The translations under genes and the position numbers were made by a program. This document shows positions 1 to 7,091 of a DNA stretch of 12,265 nt, one piece after another. A model generated the notes under the pieces. It was not told the DNA's origin. It worked only from the letters and a program-made list of their open reading frames with translations, and did not search any database. Source of the stretch: Anaerolineae bacterium (lineage in GTDB: Bacteria; Chloroflexota; Anaerolineae; JAADDB01); contig WFQT01000101.1 in the NCBI GenBank assembly GCA_015486895.1, positions 1 through 12,265 on the forward strand, in the 5' to 3' direction. Position 1 is the first letter of the stretch; each line of letters starts with the position of its first letter.

Positions 1-57
1 GCTAGTCGCTCCAAATAGGCTTGATAATCACCAGCCTTTATGGCTCGAGGTGTTTGC

Positions 58-342
58 TCACAGCCGACCAAGAATCTTGTAAACTTGCTCGCGTGAAGCA
101 ACAAGGATAATCAGGACCACTTGCCGTTCGGGAATCAATTGGTAGATTGCCCGATACTCTCCGCCTGGCGTTCCGATTCTCAGAGAATACACATCATGAT
201 TGGGGAAATACTTGCCCCGTTTGGGATAACTGGAAAGGGAGTCAACCTCCTTGCGTATTCTGTCTCTGACCGGCCCCTTTCCCAATTTACGGGCGAATCG
301 CTCTGCGCGGGGGCTCCAATGCACAATCCACTGATCTCTCAC
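58..342 (-). CDS. RelE/ParE-family toxin of a type II toxin-antitoxin pair
   Basis: This 94-residue basic protein has the size and layout of RelE/ParE toxins. It opens with a W-x-V-x-W-S-P-R-A segment and an Arg/Lys-rich helical region. Then come Y-S-L-R-I-G and E-Y-R-A-I-Y-Q, and finally a hydrophobic strand with a V-Y-K-I-L end. The L-R-I-G...Y-R-A-I-Y core is the signature I rely on. RelE members cut mRNA on the ribosome and ParE members poison gyrase; the sequence alone does not tell which applies here. The start is GTG at 342, which overlaps the upstream antitoxin stop (GTGA, 4 bases), so the two are translationally coupled. It is the last minus-strand gene in the window, and no clear terminator is visible in the 57 bases beyond it. 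Family assignment is firm; target is inferred. Confidence 0.87.
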   Translation of the reverse strand: MRDQWIVHWSPRAERFARKLGKGPVRDRIRKEVDSLSSYPKRGKYFPNHDVYSLRIGTPGGEYRAIYQLIPERQVVLIILVASREQVYKILGRL

Positions 343-569
343 AGCTCTTGGAATATTTCTTCTGTTGTCTTAGTCTGCCCCTGTTCGTACGCTTCGCGTG
401 CTTCCAGAATCAGAGTTTCCAAGGTCAATGGGCGAATGATGATTTGGTTCCCCTTACGGATTACAACGAGGTCATCTCCGGCCTTTATCTGCATCTCATC
501 GCGAATTCTTTTTGGAATTACAACCTGTCCCTTGCTTGATAGTCGCGTCTTATCGATGGTCATACTCAT
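339..569 (-). CDS. AbrB/MazE-type (SpoVT-AbrB fold) antitoxin
   Basis: This is a 76-residue protein when started at ATG 569. The N-terminal half carries the swapped-hairpin AbrB DNA-binding pattern: L-S-S-K-G-Q-V-V-I-P-K-R-I-R, then I-K-A-G-D-D-L and I-I-I-R-P. The C-terminal tail, rich in Glu, Gln and Thr, would be the toxin-binding part. An upstream in-frame TTG at 590 exists. ATG 569 is preferred because GGGAG (581-577) lies 7 bases before it, and because the family begins just before the Ser-Ser-Lys-Gly core. It overlaps the downstream toxin start by 4 bases. As in related pairs, antitoxin and toxin-antitoxin complex probably repress their own promoter. A TTGACA hexamer lies upstream at 642-637, but I see no good -10 partner. 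Confidence 0.88.
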   Translation of the reverse strand: MSMTIDKTRLSSKGQVVIPKRIRDEMQIKAGDDLVVIRKGNQIIIRPLTLETLILEAREAYEQGQTKTTEEIFQEL

Positions 570-838
570 GGCATCACTCCCAGGCCTCAAGATCTTACTT
601 TTCTTACTTTACTCTTTGTTGAGATTGTGCGCAAGGTGTCAAGCATATCTAAGCACGATGTAACCAACTAGATAGCATGCAGCAACCACGAAGGACTCGA
701 AGATATCATGAAAAAGCCATTGTAGCGTGCGCAGCTTGTCTGCCACGTTGGATGTCTACCACGTTGCGCTTTTCATGTCGCGACTGGTTTTCCTCGCACT
801 CGCATAGAAACATCAAGCATGGAGGTTGACATATGACT
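570..838. other. Intergenic stretch with a tandem repeat inside a short inverted repeat
   Basis: No convincing gene is seen here. The left part should hold the promoter of the toxin-antitoxin pair, with TTGACA on the minus strand at 642-637. Further right, CATGAAAA (707-714) is matched by TTTTCATG (770-777). Between them lie two copies of GTCT(G/A)CCACGTTG, at 738-750 and 754-766, giving a 16-base period. A 35-codon frame on the minus strand (813-706) covers the same bases. It has no ribosome-binding site and no recognisable product, so I do not call it. Confidence 0.5.
637..642 (-). promoter_or_regulatory. Possible -35 element for the antitoxin-toxin operon
   Basis: A perfect TTGACA lies on the minus strand about 70 bases upstream of the antitoxin start. 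The hexamer at 17-base spacing, ACAAAG (619-614), is a poor -10, so this is only a tentative promoter. Confidence 0.25.
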
Positions 839-1378
839 CTACCTGCTATCTCTCAATCGATTGGTCCGTCGAGGATGAGCCTGATAGACGCCTATATAAT
901 CACATTGCGGACACTCCCATTCGAATCCGTCCAGTTCCGATTCTAAGAGCTGCACTCTGGAACTGTATCCGCAATTTCTGCAAAAGATTGTTGTCTCGTA
1001 TCTGGCCTCTTTGCGTTTACGGGTTGAAGAGGTTATCGATGGTTCTTGTTGGATTCGTTTACGAAGATTGGCGGGGATGTTTAACAATCGATTCGTATGA
1101 ACAAAGTTAGAGGAATCAACTAACACCAAACCCTTATTCTTATACTGTATTTCCAATGTGATCGTCGGTCCGGCTTTCCTTATCCCTTCGATTACGCCCT
1201 GACCAAGTTCGGACGAAATGCTAATGACCCTAAGCCCTAGAGTCATCATCCATCTATCTAGGTTACAACCAGCCCACTCAGTGAGAAGGCAAATCCAATT
1301 TGTTGACTTACGGTCATTGTTTTTCATCGAACTAACATATAGCCTAGGTTGCGTTCTCCTGGGCGGGCCCTTGTCCAT
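839..1378 (-). CDS. Uncharacterised protein with C-terminal zinc ribbon, downstream of res
   Basis: This is a 179-codon open frame that I do not recognise. Near the C-terminus it has a clear zinc-ribbon pattern: C-R-N-C at residues 133-136 and C-P-Q-C at 156-159, separated by 19 residues, with Gly after the first knuckle. The preceding 20 residues are Arg/Lys/Ser-rich, like a linker. The N-terminal 100 residues look like a small mixed fold (I-S-I-S-S-E, I-T-L-E-I-Q-Y, G-L-V-L-V-D) with no known motif. The frame begins 33 bases after the res stop on the same strand, so it may be the last gene of the operon. The start is uncertain: ATG 1378 has GGGAAG almost touching it, and ATG 1327 (M-K-N-N-D-R-K) has only a weak AGG upstream. 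Stop is TAG. A zinc ribbon suggests nucleic-acid or protein contact, but function is unknown. A spurious frame is possible. Confidence 0.55.
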   Translation of the reverse strand: MDKGPPRRTQPRLYVSSMKNNDRKSTNWICLLTEWAGCNLDRWMMTLGLRVISISSELGQGVIEGIRKAGPTITLEIQYKNKGLVLVDSSNFVHTNRLLNIPANLRKRIQQEPSITSSTRKRKEARYETTIFCRNCGYSSRVQLLESELDGFEWECPQCDYIGVYQAHPRRTNRLRDSR

Positions 1379-1411
1379 CTTCCCACGGTTTCAGGTTCGG
1401 GAAAGCGTCTA

Positions 1412-4387
1412 TCAAGAAATAGGCACATCGCGCCATTCCGTGGCGACTACATATTTGGCCGGATTTTCGTGCACTTCGGCAATCGCTTCAAAATGCCTTT
1501 TGCCGCATGCAATCTTGGCTCCTTCCTTGTGCCGCAGGTCATTAGCATGAACTGACCCTTTGGTTTCTACTACGAAATACAGCTTCTCGCCTTCATCTGT
1601 ATCCACCAACACAGCCCAGTCAGGATTGTAGCTACCGAGAGGCGTAGGCACTTTGAACCAGCCGGGCAATTTGGCGTAGAGCTTGACAGCATCGAACCTC
1701 TCCATTTCTTCAGCAAACCGTCGTTCAGTTGGTGAGTCGTACACTACATGTTCGTATACCGATTTCTTTGTATTCTGCAGCATGTTCTTTAGATAGCCAG
1801 AGAGTTCCTCCTGCTCGAACAGCTCCTGGACATAGTATTCGCCCAATCGCTGGTACTTGATCCCATCCACAAGTGCCAGTTGCTTAGCTTTGTTAATAGC
1901 ATCCGCTGCCAGGTCGATAAATGCCTGCGGATTGCGCTTAAAGCCATCTAACCGACCGCTATCCTTAAGTATCTTTAACAACGTACGTCGTGTCAGCTGG
2001 GTGCGATCCTGCAGTTCTGTAAGCAAATCCGGCAGTTCAATATCCTGCTCGTCAAGCGTGATGGTCGCAGCACCATCTCTTTCTTCTGCCCACACACCTG
2101 CTCTACCAATGGGAATGTCGGCTTTACGCCATTGCAGGCGGGTTTTGCTGATTGGTGGAGCTTCAGCAATCGCCTGGACGCATTCGGCGATCAGTTTCTC
2201 ATTGTCAAAGGAGAGACGATAGGTGGTTTTATGCTTAATGCGTTCCCAAAGGTCCTTGAAATCTTCGCTTAAGAATACTTCCTTACGCAATTTGACCTGA
2301 CGGCGCTCGTCAGCATTTTTGACTTCAAGACGCCCGGTCGCTTTCTTCAAGATACCGATTATCTTCTCCTTCTGCGGTTCAAATTCCGGCGGCAGTTCCA
2401 GTGTGTTCTCTCTAAGTGCGGTGCGGAGCAAATCTTGTACACGCTCCTTGCTGTCCAGATATCCCTTATCTTTGAGAAAGGTCCAAAGCGCTTCTGACTG
2501 TTCGGCTCCTAAAGGTTTTTCACTTCCGTCTGCTGTAACAACGGGAATGGCAGCAAACTGGTGCTTTTCCACCACGCCAAAACGAATGCCGGTATCCTCC
2601 TCGATTTCCTTCTGCAAGTTCTTGGCAAAATCTTCATAGCTTTCGTTGGCGACGACAGTGAGCGTATTGACCTCAAATCCACGTACACGATGGCCTGACT
2701 GATCCACGCACAATCGCAGACCTCGCCCGATTGACTGGCGGCGCTCTCTTTCCGTTCGGATATTGCGTAGAGTGCAGATCTGAAAGACATTGGGATTGTC
2801 CCAGCCCTCCCGTAGTGCCGAATGGGAGAAAATGAATTTTAATGGCTCATTCAGGCTGAGCAGTCGCTCTTTGTCTCGCATGATGAGGCTGTAAGTGTCC
2901 TCATCCGCCTTGCTATCGCCGTGGGTGTCCTTGACGACTTCCACCATCTTGCCGCCAAGTCTCTTGCGGTCGATAGAAAAGTAGCCGTTGTGCACAGATT
3001 CTGGCGGATGATCAAAGCCGACTTTCTTAAACAAAGATTGATACTCAGGCCGCTTAATGGCGCGGGCATACTCTTCTTCGAAGATCCTGGCGTATTCGCC
3101 CTTGACAGGATTACCCTCCTCATCGTACTGGCGATACTTGGCTACCTCGTCGATGAAAAATAGAGACAGTACCTTGATCCTCCGTGGGCGTAAGCGCAGC
3201 TCTTTCTCCAAGTGTTCCTTGATCGTACGGCGGATCATCTGGCGGGCAAGTGCGGTCCTATCGACATCTCCATAAGCCTGCCCCGGTTGTAGGAATACCT
3301 CACCACCGGGGTAACGCAGCTCCACATACTGATTCCCCTTGCCTACGGATATTTCACCGATGGTGTGGTTGGCATAGACTTCACGGCCAGTAGCCTGCTC
3401 CAGATCATCACCGTCATAGACAGTGACTTCCTTGCGTTTCACACCTGTTTTGGTCTGCACATCAAGCTCCACCACGGCTGAAATCACGCTATGCTTGCTC
3501 TGCACCTTGACCAATCGTACATAGGGCTTGTTGTACCCGGCCTGGACGGTGGCAGCGGCCACCTCAATCTGCTTGACCAACTTGCGCTCGTAAGCGTCTA
3601 CGGCATCCAAGCGATACACCATGTGATGCTTATGCACATGGGTGGCTGAATAGCGCAGGGCGCACAGTGGGTTCATGGCTTCCAGCGCCTCTTTGCCCTT
3701 GCCCTTAAGGCCTCCGTCCACGCTTTGCGGTTCGTCTACGATCAGGATCGGTTTGGTCGCCCGAATCAAATCGATAGGCTTCTCGCCACCGGTCTTCTCG
3801 CTATCTTTATAGAGATTGTTGACGGTTTTCTTATTTATGGCCCCGACCGTTACCACCATAATTTGTATGTTTGAGCTGGTAGCAAAATTGCGCACCTTCC
3901 CCAGTTTCGCGGAATCGTAAATAAAGTAATCAAATGGCACACCGGCATAGAGGCTCTTGAAGTGGTCTTCGGTGATTTGTAGGGTCTTGTAGACGCCCTC
4001 CTTGATGGCGACGGAGGGCACCACGATCACGAACTTAGTAAAGCCGTAGCGTTTATTCAGCTCGAAGATCGTCCGGAGATAGACGTAGGTTTTGCCGGTG
4101 CCGGTTTCCATTTCCACAGTGAAATCCCCGGAACGTAGCGTAGAGTCGATCGGCAACCCGTTACGCAGCTGCACTTCTTGCAGGTTTTTCAGAATATCCT
4201 CATCCAGCAAGGTAAGCCGATTACCGATACCCAAATCGAACTCCATGCCCGAAAGGAACATGTCACCTGGAGCGCCTTTTATCACTGTGAACTCGGTTCG
4301 GCACAGCTCTTGCCCCTGGAACAAATCGCATACAGCCTCGATGGCCTGCAATTGGAAGTCGAGATTGGGTTCGAAGTATAGTTTCAT
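1412..4387 (-). CDS. res: Type III restriction-modification system, restriction subunit Res
   Basis: This is a 991-residue protein, the usual length for EcoP1I/EcoP15I-type Res subunits. An N-terminal superfamily 2 helicase core shows Walker A M-E-T-G-T-G-K-T (residues about 93-100), a DEPQ motif II (218-221) and a motif III S-A-T (247-249). Motif V-like S-A-L-R-E-G-W-D-N-P follows near 523-532, and motif VI R-Q-S-I-G-R-G-L-R near 550-558. The C-terminus holds a PD-(D/E)xK nuclease: N-P-D-W with Asp 923, then V-V-E-T-K-G with Glu 941 and Lys 943. All catalytic signatures appear intact. In this family Res works only bound to Mod and cuts after ATP-driven communication between two sites. ATG 4387 is chosen over in-frame GTG 4396 because GGGAG (4400-4396) lies 8 bases upstream and related proteins begin at M-K-L. 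The gap to the mod stop is 12 bases. With mod interrupted, Res probably has no active partner. Confidence 0.95.
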   Translation of the reverse strand: MKLYFEPNLDFQLQAIEAVCDLFQGQELCRTEFTVIKGAPGDMFLSGMEFDLGIGNRLTLLDEDILKNLQEVQLRNGLPIDSTLRSGDFTVEMETGTGKTYVYLRTIFELNKRYGFTKFVIVVPSVAIKEGVYKTLQITEDHFKSLYAGVPFDYFIYDSAKLGKVRNFATSSNIQIMVVTVGAINKKTVNNLYKDSEKTGGEKPIDLIRATKPILIVDEPQSVDGGLKGKGKEALEAMNPLCALRYSATHVHKHHMVYRLDAVDAYERKLVKQIEVAAATVQAGYNKPYVRLVKVQSKHSVISAVVELDVQTKTGVKRKEVTVYDGDDLEQATGREVYANHTIGEISVGKGNQYVELRYPGGEVFLQPGQAYGDVDRTALARQMIRRTIKEHLEKELRLRPRRIKVLSLFFIDEVAKYRQYDEEGNPVKGEYARIFEEEYARAIKRPEYQSLFKKVGFDHPPESVHNGYFSIDRKRLGGKMVEVVKDTHGDSKADEDTYSLIMRDKERLLSLNEPLKFIFSHSALREGWDNPNVFQICTLRNIRTERERRQSIGRGLRLCVDQSGHRVRGFEVNTLTVVANESYEDFAKNLQKEIEEDTGIRFGVVEKHQFAAIPVVTADGSEKPLGAEQSEALWTFLKDKGYLDSKERVQDLLRTALRENTLELPPEFEPQKEKIIGILKKATGRLEVKNADERRQVKLRKEVFLSEDFKDLWERIKHKTTYRLSFDNEKLIAECVQAIAEAPPISKTRLQWRKADIPIGRAGVWAEERDGAATITLDEQDIELPDLLTELQDRTQLTRRTLLKILKDSGRLDGFKRNPQAFIDLAADAINKAKQLALVDGIKYQRLGEYYVQELFEQEELSGYLKNMLQNTKKSVYEHVVYDSPTERRFAEEMERFDAVKLYAKLPGWFKVPTPLGSYNPDWAVLVDTDEGEKLYFVVETKGSVHANDLRHKEGAKIACGKRHFEAIAEVHENPAKYVVATEWRDVPIS

Positions 4388-4399
4388 CACCAGCACTCC

Positions 4400-6316
4400 C
4401 TACAGACTGCGCACATTCTGGATACCGGATTGTTCCAAAATGGCGGCGAGATTGGCTTTGGCAACATCGTTCTCAAAGGCACTATCACGAAATACGCATG
4501 TTGTATCACCTGCCGGAGCCAGTTTTTTGTGCCATTCAACAATGCCGAGCGCCAGCGGTTCTGTCTCTTTAGCCATGATCTTTTCAGCCAAGCAGGCCAT
4601 GAGCACGCCACCGCCGATGGCGTGGACAGTCTTGCCGGCAATCTCCTTTTGCTCGATGGGTACGCAGAGATCCAGCCCCAGCTTCAGCAGTAGCTCATAG
4701 AGCAAATCTGCCTCGGTGCGGTCTTTCTCGACATGGTCGACAAAGGCTTCCAGTTGCGCCTCTACATCCTCTGGCTGAGGATTCCAAGCCTTGATATTAG
4801 AGCTGTCCAGCTTGAACACGCGGAAGCCAGTGTCGCCAGCAAACAGGGGATTTTCGTCTTTGATCTTCTTTGCGGCGCGGCGCAGGCGTTCCTTGGTAAG
4901 CTCAGCAATGGTGCGGGGCTTACCCAACTTATCGCAAAATTCGGCGGCGGTCTTTTGCTCTTTCTTTTTCGGATTTAGTGGTTCAGGGAGCTGGACAAGG
5001 ATATAGCGGCGATTACCGCCGTCCTTTGCGTTTTGGGCTAAGACGGCGTGGCCGGTGGTCCCGGAGCCAGCAAAAAAGTCAAGAACAATATCTTCCTTTG
5101 TTGCATCAGTTCCAAGAGAAAGTATCTTCTGCGCTAGAGACACTGGTTTTGGAGTATCAAATGGTACACATCCAAAAATAATCTTTATTTCAGCATTAGC
5201 CTGGCGCGTTGTGCCGGCAAATGCAGCTAACCATAGGTTTTCTGGAGTTCTTCCTTTCTGTTCAGATAGATATATCTTTCGTACTATCCGCGACTCATTA
5301 TCTGCAAATATAATTTCTCCAGTCGAAATCTTATCTTGGATGCTTTTCTCGCTCCATCTCCATCCGTTATCTGGAGGGGGTATCTTTTTACCTGAAGGAG
5401 TAGTTATATAGAACCTTAGTGTTTCCCTATAATTCGGACTCCGAACGTCTCCTGAACGCCATAGACCCCGCGGATCATTGTCGGGATTCGAGTAGTTCCT
5501 ATTGTCTTCTTCAGTCCTTTCAAATTGGAATGGCTCTAGTTTTTCACTTTTGCGGAACACAAGAATCTGGTTATGGTGTCTAGAAAAGTATTTCTCATCA
5601 TTTTTACTCTGTTTCGTGTGATTCCATACTACATTGGCGACAAAGTTATCTCTGCCGAAAACTTCATTTAGTAACTGTCATAGATGAAAACTCTCATTAT
5701 CGTCGATTGTGATGCATAGTACGCCATTTTCCCTTAATAAATTTCTAGTTAATTTCAAACGAGAATACATCATATTTAACCAATTGGTATGAAATCGCCC
5801 GCTGGCTTCGGTATTTGTGTTGAATGGCGAACCTTCTTCATCTACCTGTTTGGTAAACTTTTTGTAATTCCTGATGTTGTCCTGGAAATCGTCTTTGTAG
5901 ATTCTGTCCTTGCCGGTGTTGTAGGGTGGATCGATATAGATCAGCTTAATCTTGCCTGCATAGCTCTTTTGCAGCAGCTTGAGCACCTCCAGGTTATCTC
6001 CCTCGATAAAGATATTCTTGGTAGTATCCCAGTTTTCGCTTTCTTCAGGAGCAGGACGCAGGGTGCCGGTACTCGGGGTCAAGGCCAGCCGGCGCGCGCG
6101 GCGCTTGCCGAACCAGTTGAGGCCATACTTTTCGTCGCAGTCAGTAACGGTTTGGTCGCCCACCAGAGCCTTAATCACATCTACATTGATTGAAAGCCCT
6201 TCCGGCCCTTCAGTGATGATCTCCGGAAACAACGCTTTGAGTTTTTCCACGTTTTCGGCAATCAAATCGACGGATTGAGCTTCGGGCTGATCAGGCGTGA
6301 CTTTTTCCATGGTCAT
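4400..6316 (-). pseudogene. mod: Type III DNA adenine methyltransferase Mod, interrupted by one in-frame TGA
   Basis: Read through the stop, this is a 638-codon gene, matching normal type III Mod length. Motif order is that of beta-class N6-adenine methyltransferases. E-G-D-N-L-E-V-L-K (105-113) precedes catalytic D-P-P-Y-N-T-G (129-135). A variable target-recognition stretch follows, and the AdoMet-binding D-F-F-A-G-S-G-T-T-G is near 413-422. Codon 213 is TGA (5680-5678). After it, without any shift, comes Q-L-L-N-E-V-F-G-R-D-N-F-V, the normal family continuation; the residue lost aligns with a basic position, so CGA to TGA is the simplest change. The pieces are an N-terminal 212-residue frame (6316-5678) and a C-terminal frame open from GTG 5560 to 4400, which lacks a ribosome-binding site. 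The start ATG 6316 has AAGGAG 9 bases upstream and lies 4 bases after the DUF4391 stop. Neither fragment alone has both active-site and cofactor motifs. Confidence 0.93.
5678..5680 (-). other. Premature in-frame TGA codon within mod
   Basis: This is the single codon that breaks mod. The upstream frame ends I-D-D-N-E-S-F-H-L and the downstream frame resumes Q-L-L-N-E-V-F-G in the same phase. No simple-sequence repeat, insertion or length change surrounds it. Confidence 0.93.
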
Positions 6317-6320
6317 GGAC

Positions 6321-7091
6321 TTAGACTCCTTGAGCTAATTGCTCCAACAGGGCACTGCGTTGTGCCTCGAGCTGTTTGATCTGCAAATTCAATTCAACCT
6401 GTCGTGCCATTTGACGTTCCTTTGCCGCCTGTTTGCGCAGGCGAGCGATTTCATGCGCCAGCTCACGCGCCTTGTGCAGATGTTGCCGACTTTCCGGCAA
6501 GCGGTCAATACCTTGCAGCGCACGGTAATGCCCTGTTTCTTGCCAGGCATCCAGTGCGACAAGGCATGCCAGCCAGCCTTGGTAGAGCGCAAACAGATGA
6601 ATGTGCGGCTGTCGGTCCAGGGCTAGATCGTGAAAAAAAGCCTCCGGTGCATCGCCCGTGACTTCTGTTGTGTGTGGGTAACCATCTTCCAGCACCATCT
6701 TGTCTTTTTCGTTTTGCGCCCACCGCTTGTGCGCCAGCGACAGAGATAGGGCATCTTCTTGCTCGGTGACCAGTAATACCGGGTAGGGAATGGCACGGTG
6801 CAGCAGCTCAATCAGCCGTGTTGACTTTGCTGATTTTAATGTGCCGCGTAGCTTGAAGTGCAGTACGGCAATTTCCAGGTATTCGCGCTGATCGTCTGCA
6901 AAGGGCGGCACGCCGATGGTGTTGGGCTTGAGAGAGGCTAGCCACCAAAGCCCTTCTATGTTGTCCTTGATTGCCCGCCGGTCGGCAGCCGTTGTTGCAG
7001 CGTGTTCGCTGAGGACCGTTTTGGGGACTTTCTGATCCACTCGACTACCAATGGGCAGCGAAAGCATTTCGATCAACCGCTGGGCGTTCAT
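6321..7091 (-). CDS. DUF4391 domain-containing protein, accessory gene of type III R-M locus
   Basis: This is a 256-residue protein that I recognise as the DUF4391 family, which is found between an SNF2-type helicase and type III mod/res genes. It has no catalytic motif I can name. Conserved-looking segments are N-T-I-G-V-P-P (56-62), the strand E-Y-L-E-I-A-V-L-H, and H-R-A-I-P-Y-P-V-L-L-V-T. These are followed by A-H-K-R-W-A-Q. The C-terminal ~50 residues (206-256) are Leu/Lys/Glu/Gln-rich with heptad spacing and should form a coiled coil, a likely contact to a partner in the complex. The ATG overlaps the stop of the upstream helicase (ATGA, 4 bases), and the TAA stop lies 4 bases before the mod start. 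This is tight coupling typical of subunits made together. The molecular role is not known; a structural or regulatory subunit is an inference. Confidence 0.85.
   Translation of the reverse strand: MNAQRLIEMLSLPIGSRVDQKVPKTVLSEHAATTAADRRAIKDNIEGLWWLASLKPNTIGVPPFADDQREYLEIAVLHFKLRGTLKSAKSTRLIELLHRAIPYPVLLVTEQEDALSLSLAHKRWAQNEKDKMVLEDGYPHTTEVTGDAPEAFFHDLALDRQPHIHLFALYQGWLACLVALDAWQETGHYRALQGIDRLPESRQHLHKARELAHEIARLRKQAAKERQMARQVELNLQIKQLEAQRSALLEQLAQGV

Noticed and set aside
121..663. 180-codon plus-strand frame over the toxin-antitoxin pair
   Set aside because: It is antisense to two well-recognised small genes with coupled translation, and has no ribosome-binding site or recognisable motif.
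706..813. 35-codon minus-strand frame between the zinc-ribbon gene and the antitoxin
   Set aside because: No ribosome-binding site, no recognised product, and it lies on the repeat structure; both strands are open here.
4092..4700. 202-codon plus-strand frame over the res/mod junction
   Set aside because: Ser/Thr-rich low-information product lying opposite conserved res and mod sequence.
5678..5680. TGA read as an amino acid by a recoded genetic code
   Set aside because: TGA is the natural stop of res, the SNF2 helicase, the antitoxin and the toxin here, at tight gene junctions, and metG uses TGG for tryptophan. The position aligns with a basic residue, not Trp or Gly.
5561..5800. Phase-variable mod switch
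   Set aside because: Phase-variable mod genes usually slip in simple repeats; no such tract is near the stop, and the frame is not shifted.
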